NCBI GenBank assembly: GCA_001599355.1
Contig: BCGQ01000003.1
Span: 312,468 to 376,467, forward strand
Origin: Nakazawaea peltata
Taxonomy: Eukaryota; Ascomycota; Pichiomycetes; Alaninales; Pachysolenaceae
Length of the DNA: 64,000 nucleotides
Direction of reading: 5' to 3'
Translations under genes and position numbers: made by a program
Notes under the pieces: generated by a model
Told to the model about the DNA's origin: nothing
Database searches by the model: none
The model's input: only the letters and a program-made list of their open reading frames with translations
Shown: positions 38,560 through 47,354 of the stretch, one piece after another
Layout: each line of letters starts with the position of its first letter
Numbering within the stretch: the stretch's first letter is position 1

Positions 38560-39105
38560 ATGAGACCTTTAACTGAAGAAGAAACCAAGGTGGTTTTCGA
38601 AAAATTGGCCAACTATATCGGTCGTAATATTGCATACCTTATAGATAATAAGGAGAATCCTCACGTATTTAGATTACAGAAGGACAGAGTATACTATGTG
38701 AGCGAGAAGATTGCTAGATTTGCTACATCTGTTGAGAGATCTAAGCTCATGTCATTGGGTGTTTGTTTTGGAAAGTTCACCAAAACTGGAAAGTTCAGAT
38801 TACATATCACCTCCTTGGAGATCTTGGCTAAGTATGCCAAATACAAAGTATGGATCAAGCAAAATGGAGAGATGCCATTCTTGTATGGAAATCATGTTTT
38901 GAAGGCTCATATTGGTAAGATGAGTGAGGATATCCCAGAGCATGCCGGTGTCGTGATATTTTCCATGAGTGATATCCCATTAGGTTTCGGTGTTAGTGCT
39001 AAATCTACTGTAGAACTGAGGAATATGCAACCAAATGCCATTGCTGCTTTTAGACAAGGTGATATTGGTGAATATTTAAGAGAGGAGGATTCCTTATTCA
39101 CATAA
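38560..39105 (+). CDS. NIP7: 60S ribosome biogenesis factor Nip7
   Basis: 181 residues, the same length as yeast Nip7 and nearly identical in stretches ([58 protein letters not shown]). The N-terminal alpha/beta domain is followed by a C-terminal PUA RNA-binding domain. It functions in 27S pre-rRNA processing with Nop8 and Rrp43. One CTG replaces a Ser of yeast Nip7 (STVE[CTG]RNMQP), consistent with a small residue rather than Leu. The stop is 28 bp from that of SRP72. Confidence 0.97.
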   Translation: MRPLTEEETKVVFEKLANYIGRNIAYLIDNKENPHVFRLQKDRVYYVSEKIARFATSVERSKLMSLGVCFGKFTKTGKFRLHITSLEILAKYAKYKVWIKQNGEMPFLYGNHVLKAHIGKMSEDIPEHAGVVIFSMSDIPLGFGVSAKSTVELRNMQPNAIAAFRQGDIGEYLREEDSLFT

Positions 39106-39133
39106 AATCTATGTATATTAATGAACTTTTTAC

Positions 39134-40927
39134 TTATTTGCGACCTTTTTTGGCTTTCTTTTTGTTATTTTTAGTCTTGGTAGGGGCCAGAGATGGGGCT
39201 GGAGACGATGAGATGTTCATCTCGGTGGTGTCATCTGCTGATCCTCCCTGGGTAGCATTGCTCTTCTTACCCTTCTTTGGTTTGTAGTATGATCTGTCTT
39301 TCAATGGTAACCATCTCTCTGGATCTACTGTCTTACCTTGTAAGTGAGCTGGTACTTTTTTATGTCTCTTGTATTTGGCTTTGACGATTCTACCACGGTT
39401 GACCTTTGATGGGGCAGATTTTTGGTTGATCAGGACTCCTTGTTCTATCAATTGATCAATATCAACGTCAGAAATCAAAGTGTCGACGCTTTGGAGTTCC
39501 AGTGAATCGCCTGTTACTAATGACTCAAGTAATTTATCACCAGATTTGATATCAAGTAATTGTTTGGCAACGTTTGAAGCGGTCTCATCTTCATTCAATG
39601 ACAACAATTTAAGACATAATTCTTTGAAGATGTTATAGTTGGATGGTAAACTAAGATCGTAATCTGCGATCTTATCGGCAAACAGACCCAAAATTCCAAC
39701 GACATTCTTATTTAATTTCTCATAGATATGAACTTGGAGAGAGATCAAACTAGGAGTGGTCTTCAAGGACTCCAGTGTGACGATTTTGTTAATCAATGAA
39801 TAAGAAGCATCGAAATTCTCAATCTTACAGTTATATTGAATGGCCAACAAAGTCAACTCGATCTCATTGGCATTTTGCATAGCCAATCTGTACAATTTCT
39901 TAGCAACTACTTTATCATCTTGGGAGAAATCAATCTCACTAATCAATGACAAGAATTTATCGGTGGTCTTTCCTGTAGACAAATTTAATACTCTCTCATT
40001 TGATTTCAATCTCTGTAATTGTGGGATGGTGAAATTAAGATATTTCTTGATGTGTGGGAACTTTAAGTTGGTGTAAATCAAATTTGGATTTATGCTAGTG
40101 GATTTCAATTTGATAGCATAAAGATTATTCAAGATTAAAAACTTGGCCAATTGATTATCGGTTTCTAAATGATTGATATCGTCCAATAATTGAAGCAAGA
40201 TTTCTTCGCTTTGTTGAATATCACCTTTCTCACTGTATGCATAACTTAATTGTAACATGATTGGGAAGAACTCGGTGAATTTCTCCAATTCATTGAACTC
40301 GGCAGTAGCCTCCTCACACTTGGATTTAGCAAGGGTCAACAGACTGATAGCATCATCGAAATGACCCTTGGACAAGTCGAGTAATGAGTTGTTGAAAAGT
40401 AAGTCGTGTGAGCTATCGTCATTGGCAGTAACTGGTGTGATATCTGAGGTGATACTCGAGTCATTAAGTAATAAAGACTGAATGATAGCAGCACGCTCAT
40501 TAACACTCAAATCAAGTAACTCTTCTGGAGAGCTAGACTCGGCTAAAGACCGATAAATAGTCAACAGTTCTCCATCGTACCCTTGTTGGTAACAAAATTG
40601 AGCACGTAAATGCATCAAGCCACGATCTTGGGCAAATAAATCGGCATTAGCTTCATAAACCTCGGCAAATTTGGTTGGCTCGTTCAACTTGTAGTAAATG
40701 TAAGCCTTCTCCATGACCAAATCATCCAGATTTGTCTCATGTTTGGTCAAGTATTTGACCGCCAATTCGTAGTTGTCCAAATTGATCAAGGCCACCAAAC
40801 ATTTCTTCAATACCGCCAAGTCGAAATCTTGTTTCAAGTATCCGGAAGCTGTCTCATATACCTGTATATGGTCTTCGTTCTGCAGCTGCAATTGCATTTG
40901 GCTCAAGAGCCCTGTCACAGATGCCAT
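39134..40927 (-). CDS. SRP72: Signal recognition particle subunit Srp72
   Basis: A 597-residue TPR-type solenoid with the diagnostic C-terminal RNA-binding motif: a KAKYKRHKKVPAHLQGK block followed by DPERWLPLKDRSYYKPKK, then a Lys-rich end. Srp72 pairs with Srp68 on SRP RNA during co-translational targeting to the ER. Length is close to the yeast protein (640). It is divergent from MRH4 over 218 bp. Confidence 0.95.
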   Translation of the reverse strand: MASVTGLLSQMQLQLQNEDHIQVYETASGYLKQDFDLAVLKKCLVALINLDNYELAVKYLTKHETNLDDLVMEKAYIYYKLNEPTKFAEVYEANADLFAQDRGLMHLRAQFCYQQGYDGELLTIYRSLAESSSPEELLDLSVNERAAIIQSLLLNDSSITSDITPVTANDDSSHDLLFNNSLLDLSKGHFDDAISLLTLAKSKCEEATAEFNELEKFTEFFPIMLQLSYAYSEKGDIQQSEEILLQLLDDINHLETDNQLAKFLILNNLYAIKLKSTSINPNLIYTNLKFPHIKKYLNFTIPQLQRLKSNERVLNLSTGKTTDKFLSLISEIDFSQDDKVVAKKLYRLAMQNANEIELTLLAIQYNCKIENFDASYSLINKIVTLESLKTTPSLISLQVHIYEKLNKNVVGILGLFADKIADYDLSLPSNYNIFKELCLKLLSLNEDETASNVAKQLLDIKSGDKLLESLVTGDSLELQSVDTLISDVDIDQLIEQGVLINQKSAPSKVNRGRIVKAKYKRHKKVPAHLQGKTVDPERWLPLKDRSYYKPKKGKKSNATQGGSADDTTEMNISSSPAPSLAPTKTKNNKKKAKKGRK

Positions 40928-41052
40928 TTTCAGTGTCTTCTCTACCGAATCTACTCCTTAACCGCCCTTTGTTCAAGATCTCTCCGCTCATTTTTTGATT
41001 TTTTTCGTCCACTTCTCGAGGAATTACGGTATTGGGAAATATCGGGGCTCTC

Positions 41053-41097
41053 GAAAATTTTTCAGGTAGATTTTTCAGGGCCTCGAGATGAGATGAG
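41053..41097. promoter_or_regulatory. RRPE-like and PAC-like elements, shared SRP72/MRH4 promoter
   Basis: GAAAATTTTTCA (41053-41064), a second ATTTTTCA (41070-41077) and CGAGATGAGATGAG (41084-41097) lie 49-93 bp upstream of MRH4. This is the best PAC/RRPE match in the window. Confidence 0.6.
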
Positions 41098-41145
41098 AAG
41101 GGGGTGGAAGGAGTCGAGATTTGGATAGAATAGTGGAGATTAGAT

Positions 41146-42690
41146 ATGAGTTTGGTGAGATTTGGTGGTATTAGACTGGCAAGTGGATCTAAATCTGTTG
41201 CTGGGGTTTTTGTTGCAGCCAGAAATTACGCTAAATATAATGGCGCTAGTAAGAAGAAGAAGTTACAGAAGCCTTCTGGACAACTGTTGCCGCCGTATAA
41301 ATTTGGGAATTATCCATCTTTGAAGTTACCTGCGGAAGAAAGAGTTAAGGGATTCCATGAATTAGCTAAGAAGATCAATGATTTTTCAGCTTTGAAGTTA
41401 TTACCAGAAGTGAGAGATTGTTTAATCAATGAGGTTAAGCGTAGTACAGTGCTAAGGAACCAGAATAACATCTCCACTACCAAGAAGGTTAAGACCAAGA
41501 ATGAGTTGAATGGGTTGATTATTAGACCTACTCCGATCCAGGTACTGGCTATCAAGCTGATTCAGGGAAGAAGACGTTTACCTAATGATTTGAGAGTATT
41601 TACTTTGGCTGCTGAGACTGGGTCTGGAAAGACTTGGCTGTACTTGGCTCCATTATTGGATACTTTGAAGAGAGAGGAGATGGATCTGGAGATATGGGAA
41701 CGTCAAAAGAATAAAAGTGCGATTAGATCTGTTGTCTTCGTTCCGACTCATGAATTGGTAGACCAAGTCGCTCAGGTTCTAAACAACTTGGATATGCCTT
41801 CGTTGAACGTTTACAAATGGGATACAGGATCCAATTTCAAAGACTTCAAAGAGAAGTTTGCCAATAGAATTGATATTTTAGTCACCACTCCAAGTAAATT
41901 ATTGAGTCTTACTAGATATGATGATATCGGAAGTGCTCGTGGTTTGCTTTATGCTGTTAAATATGCTGTTGTAGATGAGGCCGACACTCTTATGGACAAG
42001 TCTTGGGTAGAAGACACTTACAAATGTATTAGCTATATGCAAAATGTACACACGTTGGTATTTGCGTCACTGACCATTCCTTCGGAGTTCAATGCTACAA
42101 TGACCAAATTGTTCCCGGATAATGTGCCTATCACAACTTCTCAATTGCACAAGTTGCCAAAACTGATCGATTTCAAATTGATTAATGCCTCGATCTCGCC
42201 ATACAAAGGATCCAAAATCAAGCTGCTTCTGCAACTGTTGTATCTGATCCATTGTGATGGTACCGAGCAAGGATATGAGAAGAGAGTGATCATCTTTGTG
42301 AATGAGAAAGCAGATGTTGCCAAGATCACCGGCAAGTTACGTCATAATTACAATCATGAATGTTATAATTTAAGTGGAGAGGATAGTATTGAGGTGAGAC
42401 GTGAGAAGATCCAATACTTCATTAACCCACCAAGGAAAGTTGAACCGGGAGAGAAACTGCTTAAAGTGTTAGTATGTACCGATTTGTTAGCTAGAGGATT
42501 GAACTTCTCTGGAATCAGAAACGTTGTATTGTACGATGTCCCAAAGACATCGATCGATTTGGTACATAGAGCCGGTAGAACCGGTAGAATGAACCAAAGT
42601 GGTCGTGTGTTTATGATCATTACCGATAAAGACAAATCTCATTACAAAGGATTACCAAAAGTGTTGAGAAATCGTAGGGCATTGGGATAA
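41146..42690 (+). CDS. MRH4: Mitochondrial DEAD-box helicase Mrh4
   Basis: A 514-residue DEAD-box protein (yeast Mrh4 is 561), required late in assembly of the large mitochondrial ribosomal subunit. The N-terminus (MSLVRFGGIRLASGSKSVAG) is a likely matrix signal, followed by a basic stretch. Helicase motifs: Q motif PTPIQVLAI, I AAETGSGKT near 156, II VVDEADTLMD near 277, III FASLTIPS (variant of SAT, as is usual in Mrh4), V DLLARGLNF and VI HRAGRTGR. Confidence 0.93.
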   Translation: MSLVRFGGIRLASGSKSVAGVFVAARNYAKYNGASKKKKLQKPSGQLLPPYKFGNYPSLKLPAEERVKGFHELAKKINDFSALKLLPEVRDCLINEVKRSTVLRNQNNISTTKKVKTKNELNGLIIRPTPIQVLAIKLIQGRRRLPNDLRVFTLAAETGSGKTWLYLAPLLDTLKREEMDLEIWERQKNKSAIRSVVFVPTHELVDQVAQVLNNLDMPSLNVYKWDTGSNFKDFKEKFANRIDILVTTPSKLLSLTRYDDIGSARGLLYAVKYAVVDEADTLMDKSWVEDTYKCISYMQNVHTLVFASLTIPSEFNATMTKLFPDNVPITTSQLHKLPKLIDFKLINASISPYKGSKIKLLLQLLYLIHCDGTEQGYEKRVIIFVNEKADVAKITGKLRHNYNHECYNLSGEDSIEVRREKIQYFINPPRKVEPGEKLLKVLVCTDLLARGLNFSGIRNVVLYDVPKTSIDLVHRAGRTGRMNQSGRVFMIITDKDKSHYKGLPKVLRNRRALG

Positions 42691-42768
42691 ATAAATTTCT
42701 TGTATATATTTAAGAATGAATTACATGGATAAGGTTGATAAAGTGTTGTATTGTACTATATGAAGCGA

Positions 42769-43518
42769 TTAAAGCTTAGATTCCTTACGCTCGGTGAAAT
42801 TGGACTCTTTACGGGCTTTCTCAAGAGATTCCCATACAGTTCCATTTCTTCCTCTAACCATTACAGTCATCATGGCAGAATCGGCCTTATTGCTCTTGTC
42901 ACCTAACCAGATCTCTCTGACTGGCTCGAAACCGAATTTCCTGTAAATTGGAACGTTGACAGGACTGGAACTCTCCAAATATCCCAAACTGTTCTCCTTG
43001 TCCATGTAGTTGTTGTACATGAATTCGAACATTTTACGGACATTTCCCTTACCTCTGGCATGAGGGGTACTTCCAAGGTAGACTAAAGTGTAGATATTCT
43101 CATCTTCGTCTTTCAAGACCTCGGCTTCGTTATCATGCAAGACGTGGAACATCTCTTGGAAAACACGTCTACGGCCATCGGCTCCAGTCAACCAGGCAAA
43201 TCTCAACCATCCACTTCTCAACATGCATAATGGATCCAGTGTGAAATCACCGGTAGAAGGAGTGGCCCAAAGAGCAACGGTCTCAAAAGTGTCTCTGTTT
43301 TCATGGCCCTCACCCCTAATACCACACACTAACCCCTTCAACATGAAAGTATATGTGTAACATTCGTAAAGAGCGATATCCACTTTCTTACGGGTCTCTG
43401 GATCATGCAGTAAATGGTTGGAAGTGTATCTGGCAACGTCATCGTCATCAAACAGCTCGTATAACGTCCTGGCAACTTTTTTATAGTCCTTTGTGGTAAA
43501 TATTTCGACTTGGCTCAT
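42769..43518 (-). CDS. GNAT-family N-acetyltransferase, substrate unknown
   Basis: 249 residues with a C-terminal GNAT fold: YTLVYLGSTPHARGKGNVRKMFEFM holds the acetyl-CoA pyrophosphate loop (R-x-x-G-x-G/N), and YLESSSPVNVPIYRKFGFE gives the final strand-helix-strand. The N-terminal half (about 1-130) includes a hydrophobic, Trp-rich segment. It resembles uncharacterised fungal GNAT proteins rather than histone or Nat acetyltransferases, so I assign no substrate. The open frame extends to a TTG seven codons up; the ATG at 43518 is used. It converges on MRH4 (78 bp). Confidence 0.75.
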   Translation of the reverse strand: MSQVEIFTTKDYKKVARTLYELFDDDDVARYTSNHLLHDPETRKKVDIALYECYTYTFMLKGLVCGIRGEGHENRDTFETVALWATPSTGDFTLDPLCMLRSGWLRFAWLTGADGRRRVFQEMFHVLHDNEAEVLKDEDENIYTLVYLGSTPHARGKGNVRKMFEFMYNNYMDKENSLGYLESSSPVNVPIYRKFGFEPVREIWLGDKSNKADSAMMTVMVRGRNGTVWESLEKARKESNFTERKESKL

Positions 43519-44018
43519 TTTTTCTTGCGCTTTAATCAATTAATGTGGTTTGTGATTACTTGTTGTTTCCCTATACTCTGAATAATGTTGCTTAGAAAAC
43601 TTCATCAATATATTGATAAGAGAAGGAGGCTCTTGTTGATAAGAGAGCGTGTGTGATTGTGATCTTTGAGAGGGGGTTGTGATACAATATGGATGAAACT
43701 CGAAATCAACGACTTACTCGTCACAATCAAATTTCTACGTTAGTTATTTAAATCCAACTACAATTCTTACTATCGCCAACCGGGGATCGCCAATTTATAT
43801 ACCTATCCCTAATTTGGAGGTGATGCAAAAAGAAATTATGTCATCACCCGCGAAGAGGAGAGAGCTTTTCTCTAAGCGGTGATTATTTTGCGCGCATCGC
43901 GGAAAAGAAAGAGAGGAGCAGAGTGGTCGTGCGCAGATAGCTAATTAGTCCATATTAGGAAACAATGATACAATTATAGTTATAGATAGTGTACATATAA
44001 AGAAGGGCTTTGTAGAGA
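43519..44018. other. 500-bp promoter region of the GNAT gene
   Basis: No convincing ORF. It contains a TTGATAAGAGA direct repeat (near 43614 and 43636) and a GC-rich block with GCGCGCATCGCGG (about 43890-43902). The far end is the 3' flank of the coiled-coil gene. No RNA gene was recognised. Confidence 0.45.
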
Positions 44019-46523
44019 TCAGTTGCTCTTACCGAAAAGTCTCTTTAATTTACCCATTTTCTTACCCTTTTTCTTTGGGTCTTTCTCTGGCTCTTGAGTT
44101 TTGCTCAGTTTGGAGTACGGATCAACGTGAGGTCTTGAGAACAGAGATCTTGATGGTCCATCGTCATCGGAATCCGAGTCGGCAAATCTCGACTTGAAAC
44201 CACCTCCATTGAAAGTATGACGAGGAGGTGGCAGGGCTACTTCTTCATTGTATTGTTCTGTAGATCTCATGGTGAACACGTGTGATGGCTGTTGTTGTGG
44301 CAGGGCCCCGTTATCACGAGCCTTTTCGAAACTAGACTTTCTTTGTAACGGAGGTAAACTTCTCTGCATCTCTTCCTCGTCTTGACGTGGTCTACTATTG
44401 GCCTTTTTGTACAATTCATCTGCACGCATTTTCAGCTCGGATCTTGGTAAGACAAACTTTCCAGGGGCCACTTGTTGTGGTAAGTTGATTGTGATCGGTT
44501 TAATTCTTCCATATGGATCATCTCTTCTCACCGATGATACGCCATTGGACGTTCTTCCATACGTTGAGGCCCTCGAACCGTTGTTTCTCATTTGAGGGGA
44601 ACCACTTGGTTGATGAGACGTTCTCTTGTTTACAGGAGAATACTGTGGTGGAGCAACACGTTGTGGTGGTCTTTGAGGATGATTGTACTGTGGCTGTGGA
44701 GGTAGAGGTTGACTATAGTGATGGAACTTGTGTTGAGGTTGAGCATGTGGTGTAGAAACTGAATGTCTCTGGTTATTTTGGAGAGGAGAGTATGCTGTTC
44801 CTTGAGGTGCGTGTGGCTGTGATAAACTGAGGGAAGATTGAGTGTTGATAGCATTCAATCTGGTGTTTTCCAGAGTAGTCAAAGATAAGTAAGCTTGAGA
44901 AGCTGGAGAAAATGAGTCAGCAGAAGCACCTTGACCCATATAAACAGGAGCCGGGCCTGGATTTTTCAAAGCAGACTTCTTTCTAGCCAATGGAGTTGTC
45001 ATTTGATTTGAAAGACGTCTTTCACTTCTGACAGGGACTTCGGCTTCTCCGTTCTCAATAGGACCCGAAACTGCACGCATTTGTTGGGCCATTGAAGGAT
45101 GAGCTGGCTCTGGTTCTGGTGAAGAAACAGGTTGCTCGATTTTCTCGGTTTCTGGAATCGAAGTCTCATGAGTTTCCAGAGTGAAAGAAGTGCCCAGTTG
45201 TGATGAAGAAACAGGAACGTCATCGGTGGAAGCTCTATATTGATTAACAACGTCCAATTCTGTCATGAAAGAGGAGTCATTGGATTCTAAATCAGGCATG
45301 ACAATACCATTACCGAATTCTTTAGTATCAGAGACCAAAGACTCAGCTTGATAACTATCCAGACTTGATGTATTTGGATAGAGGTCGGTTGGTGGCAGCA
45401 GCAACAGCAGCAGCTCTTTCTCTTGAGCAGCAAGAAGAGCAGCTTGGCGCTCTCTCTCTGCGGCAGCCTCTCTCTCCTTCTCTGCAGCAAGACGAGCAGC
45501 CTCTCTCTCTCTTTCCATACGTGCCAGCTCAGCAGACTCCAGAGCTAATCTCTCAGCCTCCATTTGAGCTCTCAATGCTTCCTCTTCCAGCTTCCTTTGA
45601 GCCTTCAGTCTCTCCTCTTTCACAAGTTTCTCTTTATATAAGTTTTCCTCGGCTACTTTAGCGCGATATTGCTCTTCTAACAGTACTCTTTCTCTTTGAA
45701 GTCTAGCACGTACCTCATCCACAGACTCTTCCTCTACTTCAGGGGCCTCTTCAATGGTGGACGAGATATTATTGGCGTGGTAATATGATCTTTGTTGTCT
45801 CAATGGCAGCAGCTGTTGAGAAGAGGACATTCCTGTCAATGAAGCCGAACGAGAAATAGGTCTCAGTTTTGGAGGACCCCTCAACGAAGAGTTTCTAGAA
45901 GAATGAGACACGACACGTTCCGGAGCAGGCACCTCTACAAGGACCAACCCATTGGCCGAAGGAACATACTTCTTGATGGTCTTCTGTCTCTGGATCTTTG
46001 GAGTCTGATCGAACCTCTGGACATAAGACATTTCCGAGGAAACATCGGAGAAGGAGACCTTGGTTTTAAGGTTCTTTGGAGGCATATCCAAGCCATCGAA
46101 GCTATCGTTTCCAAAGTTGGACGAGAAGTTGGAGACGGTCCTTTGTAAATCATTGTTCTGTTCCTCTAATTGCAGTAAGGATTTTGGAGTCAACGAGTGA
46201 CGTATAACGTGAGACGACCTCGGCGGAGAGGCGACACTGCCCGGTTGCAAATTGAAACTGGATGATCTCGAATGACTCATGACAGGTTGAGTACGGAAGG
46301 AATTGGACCTCAGCAACAACGATGAATGGCGCTGTAAACTGGAGGTTCTTTGTTGAGTAGGCGGTAATTTCATATCAACAGCGGACCCATTTGATTTCTT
46401 TAGCGCCGTTGCAATAGCAGACGCGGCGGCATGGGCATTATGAGAGGCCCTGTTGCCTGGGATACCGCTGACACCCGTATAAGGAGCATCGGAGACTTGA
46501 CGACTCTTTCTCTTGGAAAACAT
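44019..46523 (-). CDS. Large low-complexity coiled-coil protein, possibly cortical (Seg1/Epo1-like)
   Basis: 834 residues, not confidently identified. In order: a Ser/Arg-rich N-terminus with an Ala-rich AHAAASAIATAL segment; a basic KTIKKYVPSANGLVLVEVP motif near residue 185; an Arg/Glu/Ala coiled coil (about 265-370) rich in ERERQAALLA-type repeats; a long Ser/Pro/Gln/His-rich disordered region; and a lysine-rich C-terminus (KKKGKKMGKLKRLFGK) that could bind acidic membrane. This arrangement recalls yeast eisosome and polarity proteins such as Seg1 or Epo1, but that rests on layout rather than sequence identity. CTG codons in the coiled coil read as Ala, which raises its Ala content further. 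Confidence 0.6.
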   Translation of the reverse strand: MFSKRKSRQVSDAPYTGVSGIPGNRASHNAHAAASAIATALKKSNGSAVDMKLPPTQQRTSSLQRHSSLLLRSNSFRTQPVMSHSRSSSFNLQPGSVASPPRSSHVIRHSLTPKSLLQLEEQNNDLQRTVSNFSSNFGNDSFDGLDMPPKNLKTKVSFSDVSSEMSYVQRFDQTPKIQRQKTIKKYVPSANGLVLVEVPAPERVVSHSSRNSSLRGPPKLRPISRSASLTGMSSSQQLLPLRQQRSYYHANNISSTIEEAPEVEEESVDEVRARLQRERVLLEEQYRAKVAEENLYKEKLVKEERLKAQRKLEEEALRAQMEAERLALESAELARMEREREAARLAAEKEREAAAERERQAALLAAQEKELLLLLLPPTDLYPNTSSLDSYQAESLVSDTKEFGNGIVMPDLESNDSSFMTELDVVNQYRASTDDVPVSSSQLGTSFTLETHETSIPETEKIEQPVSSPEPEPAHPSMAQQMRAVSGPIENGEAEVPVRSERRLSNQMTTPLARKKSALKNPGPAPVYMGQGASADSFSPASQAYLSLTTLENTRLNAINTQSSLSLSQPHAPQGTAYSPLQNNQRHSVSTPHAQPQHKFHHYSQPLPPQPQYNHPQRPPQRVAPPQYSPVNKRTSHQPSGSPQMRNNGSRASTYGRTSNGVSSVRRDDPYGRIKPITINLPQQVAPGKFVLPRSELKMRADELYKKANSRPRQDEEEMQRSLPPLQRKSSFEKARDNGALPQQQPSHVFTMRSTEQYNEEVALPPPRHTFNGGGFKSRFADSDSDDDGPSRSLFSRPHVDPYSKLSKTQEPEKDPKKKGKKMGKLKRLFGKSN

Positions 46524-47354
46524 ACTACAGAACCAGCTAGGTAGTCAATTCGATGTGTCCAGGTGTGTTTTGATAAAGCTATGAAATGCGCTAATAGCAG
46601 AGCGGTTTTTATTTTTCAGTACTGAAATTAGAAGGAAGTGCGCAACCAATTGCTGCGGGTAGTTAGGAGAGGGCAGCCTCGGGCAGAGAAAAGAAGGGGA
46701 GACTAGAGGGGGAAGGAGAGGCGAGTAGGAGAGGATAGGGGGAGTAGGAGAGACTAGGGGACGAGGTGTTTAGGCATATGAAGGTATTCTCAGATCAATT
46801 CTGTAAGCTGAAAACGTAACGTGGTGAGAATTTCAGAGTGCTTAGTTGTCTACAGAGTTTACAGGCAGTGTAAAATGTACACGCAGAGAAAAGTGCACTA
46901 TGTAAATTATATAGTGAAAATTGTACAGAGGGTGATTGAGTTGAGGGTGGGTAGAGCAGTGGGGATGGACTCTGATCTACTGATCAACATAGGTCAGTTG
47001 AATGTTCTGTGTGAGCTGTGATCTGTTGTCTGATCCGTTTTTTGATCCGTTATTTGATCTGTACTCCTAACCTTCTCTACCTCTCCTAGCCCCTCAAGCC
47101 CCTACAATTCCGCCTGAAATTCCATCCCCAGCCAATCATTTCTGACCGAGGCATGTGCGCTGCATACGTAATGTACGTTTGTCTTTATTCGGCTAAGCGA
47201 GTCAGAGCAAATTATCACAATGACAACACTTTCCAAATTGGGAATATTAGTCTCCGGTACACGAATCTCTGCCGCGGCACGATCCGGTATGACCTATCTT
47301 TTACCTGCAAGTATTTAATAAAAAAGAATCTATATTTGTAAGCGAGTTATATCG
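46524..47354. other. 831-bp divergent spacer before the Mo-cofactor gene
   Basis: No convincing ORF; short frames at 46821-47021 and 47153-47341 lack coding character. It contains a purine-rich tract (46690-46766, repeated AGTAGGAGAG/GACTAGGGG) and four TGATC(C/T)GTT copies at 47019-47062. A tRNA-like patch near 46945-47005 does not fold as a cloverleaf. The region presumably holds both promoters. Confidence 0.5.
47019..47062. repeat. Four TGATCYGTT direct repeats
   Basis: TGATCTGTT, TGATCCGTT, TGATCCGTT and TGATCTGT occur in a 44-bp window, about 290-335 bp upstream of the Mo-cofactor gene start. They may be regulatory sites, but no factor is recognised. Confidence 0.6.

Noticed and set aside
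46945-47005. Possible tRNA with TAGAGCAGTGGGG and CAGTTGAATGTTC
   Set aside because: The B-box match is poor and no complete cloverleaf with a seven-base acceptor stem can be drawn.
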